DNA from: DASPSM01 sp036008465
GTDB taxonomy: Bacteria; Planctomycetota; Planctomycetia; Planctomycetales; Planctomycetaceae
Direction: 5' to 3'
Assembly: GCA_036008465.1 (NCBI GenBank)
Contig: DASYNP010000081.1
Coordinates: 1-64,000, forward strand
Length of the DNA: 64,000 nucleotides
Of this stretch, positions 26,418-35,341 are shown in pieces. Made by a program: the position numbers and the translations under genes. The number at the start of each line of letters is the position of its first letter. Positions within the stretch are counted from its first letter, which is position 1. The notes under the pieces are model-generated. The model ran no database searches. It was not told the origin of the DNA and saw only the letters and a program-made list of their open reading frames with translations.

Positions 26418-26993
26418 CTACCGCTTAACGATGCGGGTAATCGCACGTTCACCAGGCTGGGCGATGGCGTCCTTTCCGGCGATCTCCAGATCGAACGTCC
26501 AATCCGTCTTGCCCGGCTCGGTAATCTCAACGTTGAATTGCGTAGTGTCCGGGTCGTTGTACAAATTCTTCAGCGCATCGGGTGAATTGGACCCGCCGCG
26601 AAACGGATTCACCTTGAATGCCGCGAACAGCACCTTGTAGGAGCCTACAGGAACGCCGTCGCCGCGCGTGTAGCTCGTGAACTCGAAATGACCGTCGCTC
26701 CCGACTCGAGCCGAAAGAGGAAGCTGCTTCGGCGGCGGGGGATTCTTCGTGTCGTAAAGCATGATCATCAACGATTCATCGGGTTTGAACGCCGGCGGCG
26801 CATGATCGATGGTCACTGTGCCGGAGAACTTGGCGATCTGTCCGCGAGTCGTGTTGGAGTCGCGCAGGCGATCGTTCAAGGCTTGATCCGCACTTTGCGA
26901 CGGGCCGCCACAGCCCGCCGTAGAGAATGCGAAGGCCGTGCAAGCGCAGCACCCTGCCAAAATACACACGAAGTAGCGCGCCTTCGCTGACAT
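26418..26993 (-). CDS. Lipoprotein of the DUF1559-associated cassette, copy 2
   Basis: A 191-residue predicted lipoprotein, lipobox FSTAGC with Cys28, then SADQALNDRLRDSNTT and QIAKFSGTVTIDHAPPAFKP. Same architecture as the copy at 24054 (QxxDxxLN helix, regulatory-like beta domain, RGDGVPVGSYKVLF, NDPDTTQFNVEITEPGKTDW). It lies downstream of DUF1559 copy 2, as copy 1 does. GGGAGTGATGG precedes the ATG. Confidence 0.82.
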   Translation of the reverse strand: MSAKARYFVCILAGCCACTAFAFSTAGCGGPSQSADQALNDRLRDSNTTRGQIAKFSGTVTIDHAPPAFKPDESLMIMLYDTKNPPPPKQLPLSARVGSDGHFEFTSYTRGDGVPVGSYKVLFAAFKVNPFRGGSNSPDALKNLYNDPDTTQFNVEITEPGKTDWTFDLEIAGKDAIAQPGERAITRIVKR

Positions 26994-27192
26994 TCCATCA
27001 CTCCCATTTCAGAATTCGAGCTCCGGCTGCGGCCAGCCGCGTCATTCGATGGCTCCGATCGAGCAGGCCGCAGTCCAGAAAAACCGCGGCGGCCCCCTTT
27101 GAAATACGACGCCGCAGCGCAAACCGCAAGAGCCGAGGCTGCCCAAGCGCGCCCCAGCTCTTGCGTGTTTTGCTGAGAATTCGACCCAAGCT

Positions 27193-28446
27193 CTAGAAGT
27201 TGTCCGTCACCGCAGAACGACCGGCGTAGGTGAGCAACCGGCAAAATACGAGCACGCTGATGTTTTCGCTCACCATGTGAGATGAGCCGTCGCACATCGC
27301 CAGGCCGCACGTTCCGGGATGGAAGCTGTACAGTCCCAGCTTGGCCTGGTTAGTGCAGTTCATGAAGCACACCGGCGCCGGGGGAGTCGCGGGCGGTGCG
27401 GCCGCCGCGGCCGTCCCGTCAAACGTCGAACCCCAGAGCTGATTCCAGCCGTTGTCGAGGCAGGCCCAGCATCCGCCGAAGTTGCTGTTGAGCGGCAAGC
27501 CCCCCTCGTTGGTGGGCCAAGTGGCAACATTGCCGCCAGCGACCACCGATCCGAGGTTCTTCTTGGCGCCTTTCTGCCAGAGATCGGGACGGCCCGCCAA
27601 TTCCGCGCAAAAGATCGTCGTCGAGGTGCCGTCCGTAATTTTATCGATTCCGACCGGCTCCGTTCCGGGGCGGATCACATGCCAGTTCAACACGCCGCGC
27701 CGAGACCGGCAGTTTCCGCGTTGATCCGCGATCGAGGACTTGGCTTGTGGGTCCGTGGCCCCCGCCACAAAGTCGTAGTAGCTCCGCAGCCCGCAGCAGT
27801 AGCAGGCAACCGCCGTGTAGTCGCTCGCGCCGGCCCAGTATGCCGGGAAGGGCGAGGGAGCACAGGGATTCGGGCAGAAGCCTTTCGCGAAGCAGTAGGC
27901 CAGACTCTTCTCTTGGAAGGGATTCGTCGAGCGGGGCGAGGAGGGACAGATGTACGCCGGGACCACCGCAGCTGCAGGCCGCGTCAAACCCGCATTGCAG
28001 GCGCCGGAGTTGAGTTGCGTATAACACGTGTTGCCGATGAACGCCGGAGAAAAAGACGTTGACACCGGCGCGAAGATCGGGCCGTTCATGCAAATCTTGT
28101 TGTAGACGGTCCCCGCCTCCAGATATTGCAACAACCGCTCGCCCCAAACGTGAATGTTCTCGTCGCAGTGGCAGCTTGGCTTGAAGCACGCAAAGCAGCA
28201 GGTGCACAGCTGGCTGCCGATCCCCACGCCCACCCCCATCGTGATCGCGGGCGGGAACATGTTGTTCACGTCGTGGTAGTTGTGGGCGGCCAAAGCAATC
28301 TGCTTCAGATTGTTTCGGCACTGGGTCCGACGCGCAGCTTCCCGCGCCGCTTGGACCGCCGGGAGCAAAAGGGCAATCAAGACGGCAATAATGGCAATGA
28401 CGACCAACAATTCAATCAGCGTAAAACCCTTCGGCCTGCGAAACAT
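27193..28446 (-). CDS. DUF1559 protein with pilin-like N-terminus, copy 2
   Basis: A 417-residue paralogue of the protein at 24824. Prepilin-like start (FRRPKGFTLIELLVVIAII), AAREAARRTQCRNNLKQIAL, and the end FHPGTCGLAMCDGSSHMVSENI. It has its own Cys-rich insert (CTCCFACFKPSCHC, about residues 75-90) and CYCCG. The ATG at 28446 with GAAAGGATCAGTG upstream was chosen over an in-frame start 13 codons earlier. Confidence 0.93.
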   Translation of the reverse strand: MFRRPKGFTLIELLVVIAIIAVLIALLLPAVQAAREAARRTQCRNNLKQIALAAHNYHDVNNMFPPAITMGVGVGIGSQLCTCCFACFKPSCHCDENIHVWGERLLQYLEAGTVYNKICMNGPIFAPVSTSFSPAFIGNTCYTQLNSGACNAGLTRPAAAVVPAYICPSSPRSTNPFQEKSLAYCFAKGFCPNPCAPSPFPAYWAGASDYTAVACYCCGLRSYYDFVAGATDPQAKSSIADQRGNCRSRRGVLNWHVIRPGTEPVGIDKITDGTSTTIFCAELAGRPDLWQKGAKKNLGSVVAGGNVATWPTNEGGLPLNSNFGGCWACLDNGWNQLWGSTFDGTAAAAAPPATPPAPVCFMNCTNQAKLGLYSFHPGTCGLAMCDGSSHMVSENISVLVFCRLLTYAGRSAVTDNF

Positions 28447-29163
28447 CACTGATCCTTTCAATGAAGACAAACAAAACCGGATCAATCGTCGACCTGGCCC
28501 CTGCTGTTGATCTGGCTGGTCTTCCCTGGAAGCCAGGTCAAAAGCATTTACAGACAGTTGAGCATTCTCTCGTGGTTATTCGCGAAACTGCAAACAGATT
28601 TTCTTCAAATAGCCGACATGCTGCTGAAAACTCGGCGCTCGCTGAAGTGGCCATCAACTGATTGTCACCATCTCGCGCGATTACCGCCATCTCAAAGCAT
28701 CATATGCTAAAAATTTCGCAATTACGACGTGCCAATTTCCTCCGAATAAAACCACTCATTTGACCTCAAGGCAAAGTCGCTTTTTGGCCCATGTTCGTCA
28801 GACTGTCGCTTCGCGGCGCCTCGAACGACTCTTGGGTGCCGTTGCGGTCTTCGACACGGAGCCCACGATCTTTTGCGGCATTTCCCCGAACAAAAAACGC
28901 CCTCTCCCCGGCTCGCGCACGCAGTCATTCACGTCTGCGAATGGGGCAGCTATGCTGCACAGAGGCGACTTGAGGTCCGGCGCCTGACGAGGTCGAAGAC
29001 ATCCTGCGGATGCGATCGTCGAATGCGAAACGACGACCCAAACCCATCGCGGCTCGAAACGCCTGCCTCCTTCGGGTGATTGCAAAGTGCGCGCTGAGCA
29101 GCTGTCGACCAAGAGAGGCACTAATCTAACACCGGGCTGCTCGATCTCGGACCGCTGAGTTTT
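28447..29163. other. Gene-free divergent region
   Basis: 717 bp between DUF1559 copy 2 (minus) and the first YfhO-like gene (plus). Base composition is less GC-rich than in genes, no frame is convincing, and I see no tRNA or long repeat. Promoters of both neighbours should lie here, but no clear -35/-10 pair stands out. Confidence 0.5.
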
Positions 29164-31464
29164 ATGAAACAACCTTCATATTGGGCGGCGGCGTTCGCGG
29201 CAATCGCGTTGGCCGCCCTCTTCTGGTGGCCTCTGCTCAGCGGTGGCGGTTTCGTCGGCGGGGACGTCTACAGTTACTATCTGCCGCAAAAAGTCGTCTA
29301 CGCCGAACATTTGCGGCACGCGGAGTTGCCCCTCTGGAACGAGCGAGCCGGGCACGGTTACCCGATCGTCGGCGAGAGTCAAACGGGGGCTTTCTATCCG
29401 TTGAATGCCCTCTTTTACCGGCTGGTCGCCATCAATTCGGCTTACAACGGCAACCACCTGCTGCACTACGTGCTCGCATTTGTTTTCACCTGGCTGTATG
29501 CGCGGGCGATCGGGTTGAGCCCCTGGTCCTCTGGTCTGACGGGGCTTGTGTTTGTGTATGCCTGGTTCCCCTCGCGCTGTTGCTGGGAATGGGCCATCGT
29601 GGGCGGCGCGTGGATGCCGGCCGCCTTTTGGTGCGCTGAACAGTTTTTGAACACGCTGCGCGGTCGGTTTTTGTTCGGTGTGACGGCGGTCCTCACGGTC
29701 CAGTTGCTGGCGGGACACTTCAATCTGGCGTTCTTGACGATTCTCGCGCTTGTCCCCTACGTCGTGCTTCGAGGCCTTTTTGCCGGGCCCAGCGCGCGGC
29801 AGGCGTCGACTCGAGCGCGTGGCGCCCGAGTTTGGTTGCCGTTGGCGGCGGTGGCCTGCTCGTTCGGGATGGCAGCCGTGCAGCTCGCCCCGACCTGGGA
29901 ATTGAAGCAACTCAGCCAGCGCGAGGCGCCGGGCCCAAGCCATCGACTTGAGCAGGGCTCGATTCCGTTCTGGTACTGGTCGCAGGCGATTCGACCCTGG
30001 TATTGGTACTCGGTCGCCACCGATCGCGACGCCGCTCTTCGCGTGTCGGAAGCCGAATTGGGCGCCCCAACCAACCAGGTCGAGGCTCAGCTCTACTTCG
30101 GGCTGATTCCGCTGGTCCTGGCCCTCGCCGAGATCTTCCCGGCGATCCGCACGCGCGATCGCGTCAGCTTGATCTGGATCGCCTTAGCAGTTTCGGCCCT
30201 TGTGTATACGCCCGGATGGTTGCTGGGAGTGACACGTCACCTTCCCGGTTTCGATTTCTTTCAAGATCCGGGACGCTACGGCGTGATCACCACCCTCGGG
30301 GTGGCAGTGCTCGCGGCCAAGTCGCTCGATCGGCTTCGGAGCTCGGGAGCTTTGTGGCTGGCGCTCACTTTGTTGATTGGCTTTGTGGGCGCCATGTGGA
30401 CGGCCTTGACGCTTACCTCCCAGGCCGAGGATCTCGTCACCAGCTCCAACTATTTCAACCCGTTCGTACTGGGCCGCAGCACGATCTCGTCGGGATTCGT
30501 TTCCGGCCTGATGCTCGTCGGACTGATCGCGCTCTTGCTGGCGATTTTCGCTTCCTACTTCCGTCGAACGCCCGCACGATCCCAGACGCCAGAACTTGGG
30601 CGCATCGTGTTCACGGTCTGCGCATTGGTAGTCACAGCGCTCGATCTGTGGCTCGTGAGCCGCGTGGTGACATACAGCGTGATGGTCGCGGATCCACCGA
30701 TCAATCACCTGCCAGAAAGTCCCGTGCGAAAGATCCTGGCTGAGCGTGGCGGAACGGCGCGGGTTTATGCGCCATTTCCCAACTTGGGAACGGTGCTCGA
30801 CGCCGCGGCCACGCCTGTCTATTTGACCTTCGGACCGGCCGCTTATGACGATCCCCAGCTGAAGATGCCGCCCGACGCTGCCGCGGACGCCAGCCCCGCC
30901 GTCAAAACGGAGACTCTACGAAAGCAGATCGATTGGCTGCGGCGGGCGGGTGTCACGCACGCACTCAGCGTTCATACCCCCGATGAAATGAAACTGCCGG
31001 GCCGCCTCGTTTGGAGCGGTTTCGATCCGCTATTCAATCCGGCGATGGCCCGGTATGGCGAGCCGCTGTACCTCTACGAGTTGGACGGGGGCCGCGGGCG
31101 AATTGCCTGGGAACATCCCGACGCTCAACGTTCAGCGAAGATCACCGAGTTTCGATCAGACCGAGTCACAGCCCAGACCAATTCAACAGCCGCGGGGAGG
31201 CTCATCCTGACCGACCTCATGTACCCTGGCTGGCAAGTCACACTCGATGGCAAGCCGGCCGAGGCGTTGACGGTGGAAGGAATGTTTCGCGGCATCGACG
31301 TGCCGGCAGGCGATCACACGGTGGTTTGGTCGTATCATCCGGCATCCCTATACTGGGGTTTGGCCGTCAGCGTCGGCACGTTCGTGCTCCTTGCGGCCTT
31401 GGCACATGTGCGGTACTGGCACCCGCAGCGGTTGGCGTTTCTCGATCCGGCAAGTCTCTCATGA
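29164..31464 (+). CDS. YfhO-like multi-pass membrane protein, copy 1
   Basis: A 766-residue inner-membrane protein with about 12 helices, resembling YfhO/GT-C-type membrane proteins that may act on lipid-linked sugars. Landmarks: GGGFVGGDVYSYYLPQKVVY, WNERAGHGYPIVGESQTGAF in the first periplasmic loop, LLAGHFNLAF, and a C-terminal soluble beta domain with LILTDLMYPGWQVTLDGKP ending in a last helix. The GD-YSYY and GESQTG segments are the likely active-site loop. It overlaps the next gene by ATGA. Confidence 0.85.
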   Translation: MKQPSYWAAAFAAIALAALFWWPLLSGGGFVGGDVYSYYLPQKVVYAEHLRHAELPLWNERAGHGYPIVGESQTGAFYPLNALFYRLVAINSAYNGNHLLHYVLAFVFTWLYARAIGLSPWSSGLTGLVFVYAWFPSRCCWEWAIVGGAWMPAAFWCAEQFLNTLRGRFLFGVTAVLTVQLLAGHFNLAFLTILALVPYVVLRGLFAGPSARQASTRARGARVWLPLAAVACSFGMAAVQLAPTWELKQLSQREAPGPSHRLEQGSIPFWYWSQAIRPWYWYSVATDRDAALRVSEAELGAPTNQVEAQLYFGLIPLVLALAEIFPAIRTRDRVSLIWIALAVSALVYTPGWLLGVTRHLPGFDFFQDPGRYGVITTLGVAVLAAKSLDRLRSSGALWLALTLLIGFVGAMWTALTLTSQAEDLVTSSNYFNPFVLGRSTISSGFVSGLMLVGLIALLLAIFASYFRRTPARSQTPELGRIVFTVCALVVTALDLWLVSRVVTYSVMVADPPINHLPESPVRKILAERGGTARVYAPFPNLGTVLDAAATPVYLTFGPAAYDDPQLKMPPDAAADASPAVKTETLRKQIDWLRRAGVTHALSVHTPDEMKLPGRLVWSGFDPLFNPAMARYGEPLYLYELDGGRGRIAWEHPDAQRSAKITEFRSDRVTAQTNSTAAGRLILTDLMYPGWQVTLDGKPAEALTVEGMFRGIDVPAGDHTVVWSYHPASLYWGLAVSVGTFVLLAALAHVRYWHPQRLAFLDPASLS

Positions 31465-33764
31465 CAGTCCGCGGACTGAAGGTGGTGCTCGCCGCGGTCG
31501 GCTTCACGCTGTTGTTTTGGTGGCCCCTGGCGCGCGGCGGCGGCCTGGTCGGCGGCGATACCTATCGCTATTTCCTGCCCCAGAAAGTCGTTTACGCCGA
31601 GCTGCTGCGTCGCCACGAGCTGCCCGTGTGGAACAGCTGGGTGGGTTTCGGATATCCGATTCTCGGCGAGAGCCAGACGGGCGTCTTTTATCCGCCTAAC
31701 GTCGTGCTGTACTCGCTGCTGTCAGTGAATTCGGCCTACAACGCAAACTTTCTGCTGCATTACGTCCTGGCATTTGTCTTCGCCTGGATGTACGCGCGCG
31801 CGATCGGCCTTGCGTCATGGGGCGGCGGGCTGGCGGCCTTGGTCTACACATTCGGATGGTTTCCACCGCGCAGCGGCCTCGAATGGGCCATCCTGACGGG
31901 GGCCTGGTTCCCCGCAGCACTGTGGTGCTGCGAACGGTTCCTGCAGACGCGGCGAGCGGGGTTCGCTCTCGCGCTGTCGAGCGTTTTGTGCCTGCAACTG
32001 CTGGCCGGACACTTCAATCTGGCCTTCCTCTCAGTCTTGACGCTGGCCGCCTATGCCCCACTGCGGCTGTTCGTTGCCAATCGCGACTTGTCCGCAGAGA
32101 GCCGCTCAATCGCCAAATCGCTGTGCGGATTTTCGCTGGCGGCGATCGCCGGGGCAGGTTTGTTGGGCGCGGTCCAGATCGCGCCGACCTGGGAGCTGAT
32201 GCGACTGAGTCAGCGCGTGGAGCAAGGGCCTGATCACAATCTCAGGTCCGGAGCGATCCCCGTCTGGTATTTGTCGCAGATGGTCCGCCCCTGGTACTGG
32301 TACGCGCTCGGCACCGATCGTCAGGCGGCCTTGGATGCGGCCCAGACCGATCTCGGAGGTCGGACCAATCCGGTGGAGGCCCATCTCTTCGTCGGTCTTG
32401 TGCCACTGGTGTTGGCGCTCGTGTGGATCGTGATTGCAGTGCGGACGCGCGATCGCCTGAGTCTCGTGTGGGCCGCGTTGGGAATCGCGGCGCTCGTTTA
32501 CACCACGGGGCGACTTGTGCCGATCGGTGAGCACCTCCCGGGTTTCAGTTTTTTCTCCGCTCCCGGCCGTTATGGCCTGATCACGACGCTGGCCGTCGGC
32601 CTGCTGGCAGGCAAAGCGCTCGACTGGCTGCGAAGCACCAACTCGCTGGTGCTGCAAGTCGAAGTTCTGCTCGGGTTCGCGAGCGCGATGTATACGGGAC
32701 TGATGCTCACGACCGAGGGGCAAGACCTGCCCCAGCTCAATGGGACACCGGACCCCTTCACGCTCGGCGGAGTCGCCATCACCGATGCGATGGTCTCCGC
32801 GCTGCTGCTGGCGGGAGTACTGGCGGCGCTCGTTATCTGGTTGGGCCGCTTTCTGGCGCGCGGGTCGACGCAGAGACTGGCAGTCGACTGCGGGCGCTGG
32901 GTTTTCACCGCCTGCGCGTTCACCGCCCCGACCCTCGAGTTCTGGCTCGTGAGCCGAATCGTGACCGACAGCGATCTCGTCGACGATCCGCCGATTCGGC
33001 ACCTCGAAGAGAGTCCGGTGCGTCAGATTCTGAGCCGCTGGAACGGTGGAACCGCGCGGCTATTCTCACCCGGTGCGAACCTCCCGTCGGTGCTGGGGGC
33101 CGCGGTCACGCCGCCTTACCTCACATTTGCGCCGGCGGCCTATTTCGATCCCGCGCTGAAGATGCCGACGCACGGTCCGCCGGCGGACATCGACGAATTG
33201 GGCGATGCCACGCCAACTCGAAAGGAAATTGACTGGCTGCGGCGAGCAGGCGTCACGCACGTGCTGTCCTTTGATCCACTTGATGTTTCGCGCTGGCACG
33301 TGACGGATGTCTGGCAGGGTGTCGACCCCCTTTTGAACCCAGCGTTGGCCCGCTTTCAGAAGCCGCTCTTCCTTTATGAATTGGACAGCACGCGGGGGCG
33401 GGTCGCGTGGGCCTCTTCCTCTGCGGGGCAGCAGGCGCGCATCACGGATTATCAGCCGAATCGAGTCGCCATTGAGGCACGCTCGCCTGTCGGCGGCCGA
33501 CTGATTCTGACCGATTTGATGTACCCCGATTGGACACTCACGGTCGATGGCAGTGCGGCCGAGCCTCATCTCGTCGAGGGGCAGTTTCGAGGCGTCGATC
33601 TTCCCGCCGGCACGCACACGGTGGTTTGGTCGTACAAACCACGGCTCGTATACTGGGGAATGTTGGTGAGTGCGGCCGCGTGGATCTCGCTTGCGGTTGC
33701 GGCTGTCATATTTTGGCTGCGTTCTCGCGCAGCGCATTCTTTGAATCGGGCGGACGCGCAATGA
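31461..33764 (+). CDS. YfhO-like multi-pass membrane protein, copy 2
   Basis: A 767-residue tandem paralogue of copy 1, almost colinear: GGGLVGGDTYRYFLPQKVVYAE, WVGFGYPILGESQTGVFYPP, LLAGHFNLAFLS, LILTDLMYPDWTLTVDG and GVDLPAGTHTVVWSY. The ATG at 31461 lies inside the stop of copy 1 and its own stop overlaps the next ATG at 33761, so three genes are translationally chained. The strong divergence with the same length suggests an old duplication giving a heterodimer or two specificities. Confidence 0.87.
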   Translation: MTVRGLKVVLAAVGFTLLFWWPLARGGGLVGGDTYRYFLPQKVVYAELLRRHELPVWNSWVGFGYPILGESQTGVFYPPNVVLYSLLSVNSAYNANFLLHYVLAFVFAWMYARAIGLASWGGGLAALVYTFGWFPPRSGLEWAILTGAWFPAALWCCERFLQTRRAGFALALSSVLCLQLLAGHFNLAFLSVLTLAAYAPLRLFVANRDLSAESRSIAKSLCGFSLAAIAGAGLLGAVQIAPTWELMRLSQRVEQGPDHNLRSGAIPVWYLSQMVRPWYWYALGTDRQAALDAAQTDLGGRTNPVEAHLFVGLVPLVLALVWIVIAVRTRDRLSLVWAALGIAALVYTTGRLVPIGEHLPGFSFFSAPGRYGLITTLAVGLLAGKALDWLRSTNSLVLQVEVLLGFASAMYTGLMLTTEGQDLPQLNGTPDPFTLGGVAITDAMVSALLLAGVLAALVIWLGRFLARGSTQRLAVDCGRWVFTACAFTAPTLEFWLVSRIVTDSDLVDDPPIRHLEESPVRQILSRWNGGTARLFSPGANLPSVLGAAVTPPYLTFAPAAYFDPALKMPTHGPPADIDELGDATPTRKEIDWLRRAGVTHVLSFDPLDVSRWHVTDVWQGVDPLLNPALARFQKPLFLYELDSTRGRVAWASSSAGQQARITDYQPNRVAIEARSPVGGRLILTDLMYPDWTLTVDGSAAEPHLVEGQFRGVDLPAGTHTVVWSYKPRLVYWGMLVSAAAWISLAVAAVIFWLRSRAAHSLNRADAQ

Positions 33765-34756
33765 AGGCGGCCTACATCAATCGAACCGGGCCTCCCGAGG
33801 TGATTGAGTACGGGGAACTGCCCGACCCCAAACCCACGCCGACGCAGGTTCTGGTCAAGGTTGGGGCGGTCGATGTCAATCCGATCGATACGTATATCCG
33901 CAGCGGCGCGGTCGCGATGCCGCTGAAGTTTCCCTACATCATCGGCTGTGATCTCGCCGGAACAGTCGTCGAATGCGGAGCCGACGTCCGCGGCCTTAAG
34001 CCGGGGGATCGCGTCTGGGGCAGCAACCAAAGTTTGTTCGGGCGACCCGGAACGTTTGCGGAATTGGCGGCCGTCGACGAACGCTGGCTGTATCCCACCC
34101 CGACCGCGCAGCCCGACACCGAGGCGGCCGCTGGGGCGCTCGTCGGAATCACCGCGCATATGGGACTCTTTCAGAGCGCCGGTTTGAAGCCGGGCGAAAC
34201 GCTGTTCGTGAACGGCGGAACGGGTGGCGTTGGGTCGGCGGTCGTCCAGTTGGGGAAGTTTGCCGGCGCCCGCGTGATCACGACCGTCGGCTCCGCCGAA
34301 AAGAAGAAACTGTGCGAGAGCTGGGGAGCCGACTTCGCGATCGACTATCACTCACCGACCCTCGACGACGAGATTCGCAGCTGCGCGGGGCCGGGCGGGA
34401 TCGACGTCTGGTTTGAGACGCAGCGAGAACCTACACTCGATCGTACAATTTCGATGATGGCACCGCGTGGCAGGATCGTGCTGACCGCCGGGCGAACGGC
34501 CCGACCCGAGTTCCCGGTGGGTCCGTTCTACACAAAAGATTTGAGGCTGGCCGGTTTCGCGATGTTCAATGCGTCTCCCGAAGAACAGCGGGCCTGCGCA
34601 AAGACGATCGCCGCGCTTTACGGCCGCGGCGGATGGAAGCCGCACATCGGCCAGACTTTTCCCCTGGCTCGCGCGGCCGATGCCCACCGCCTGCAGGAAG
34701 AGAACAGCACCCACAAAAAGGGATCGCTCACCGGCAAGATCGTCCTGGTCCCCTAG
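33761..34756 (+). CDS. Quinone oxidoreductase-like medium-chain reductase (zeta-crystallin type)
   Basis: A 331-residue zinc-independent MDR enzyme, NADPH:quinone reductase-like. MKAAYINRTGPPEVIEYGEL at the start, VNPIDTYIRSG, the GHES-like FPYIIGCDLAGTVVECG, and nucleotide-binding LFVNGGTGGVGSAVVQLGK. Its ATG overlaps the stop of the membrane protein before it, which is unusual for a soluble metabolic enzyme and hints at a shared function. The substrate is unknown. Confidence 0.88.
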   Translation: MKAAYINRTGPPEVIEYGELPDPKPTPTQVLVKVGAVDVNPIDTYIRSGAVAMPLKFPYIIGCDLAGTVVECGADVRGLKPGDRVWGSNQSLFGRPGTFAELAAVDERWLYPTPTAQPDTEAAAGALVGITAHMGLFQSAGLKPGETLFVNGGTGGVGSAVVQLGKFAGARVITTVGSAEKKKLCESWGADFAIDYHSPTLDDEIRSCAGPGGIDVWFETQREPTLDRTISMMAPRGRIVLTAGRTARPEFPVGPFYTKDLRLAGFAMFNASPEEQRACAKTIAALYGRGGWKPHIGQTFPLARAADAHRLQEENSTHKKGSLTGKIVLVP

Positions 34757-34882
34757 ATGGTGAACGACGTCCACGAGACGCCTCGGAATACATGGGAGAT
34801 CGTCATCGAAGACAACCTGTCTCAGTCATTTTGCGGAACCGGGATATCGAACATTTCGTAACTCCCTTTGGAGACTGCGCCC

Positions 34883-35341
34883 ATGACAAAAATCAATGTC
34901 AATGGCAAAGACTGTGAGTTAAAGGACGTTCCCGGCGAGACTCCGCTCTTGTGGGTGCTCCGCGATCACTTGGGGCTCACCGGTACGAAGTATGGATGCG
35001 GAATTCAGGAGTGCGGGGCTTGTACGGTTCACCTCGACGGTGCTGCCGTCCAGTCCTGTGTCACAACGGTTGCCGACGTTGGGGCATCGAAAGTCGTCAC
35101 CATTGAGGGGCTCTCGCAACAGGGCGACCATCCCGTCCAGAAAGCCTGGATGCAGCACAATGTTCCTCAGTGCGGTTACTGCCAATCGGGCCAAATGATG
35201 ATGGCGGCCGCGCTCCTGCGCAAGAACCATGATCCCTCCGATCAGGAAATCGAAACCGAGATGTGGAACATCTGTCGTTGCGGAACCTATCCGCGCATTC
35301 GAGCTGCGATCAAAGCTGCCGGAAAGGAGTTGCGCAAGTGA
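34883..35341 (+). CDS. 2Fe-2S subunit of a xanthine dehydrogenase-family molybdenum hydroxylase
   Basis: A 152-residue iron-sulfur subunit (CoxS/IorA type). First cluster: CGIQECGACTVHLDG with VQSC; second cluster: QCGYCQSGQMMMAA and NICRCGTYPRIR. It passes electrons from the Mo subunit. There is no Tat signal of its own, so it would be exported in complex with the large subunit. TTGGAGAC lies before the ATG at 34883. It overlaps the next gene by GTGA. Confidence 0.93.
   Translation: MTKINVNGKDCELKDVPGETPLLWVLRDHLGLTGTKYGCGIQECGACTVHLDGAAVQSCVTTVADVGASKVVTIEGLSQQGDHPVQKAWMQHNVPQCGYCQSGQMMMAAALLRKNHDPSDQEIETEMWNICRCGTYPRIRAAIKAAGKELRK

Noticed and set aside
28798..29172. A 124-codon open frame on the minus strand in the divergent region
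   Set aside because: No ribosome-binding site, random composition and it overlaps the start of the YfhO-like gene.
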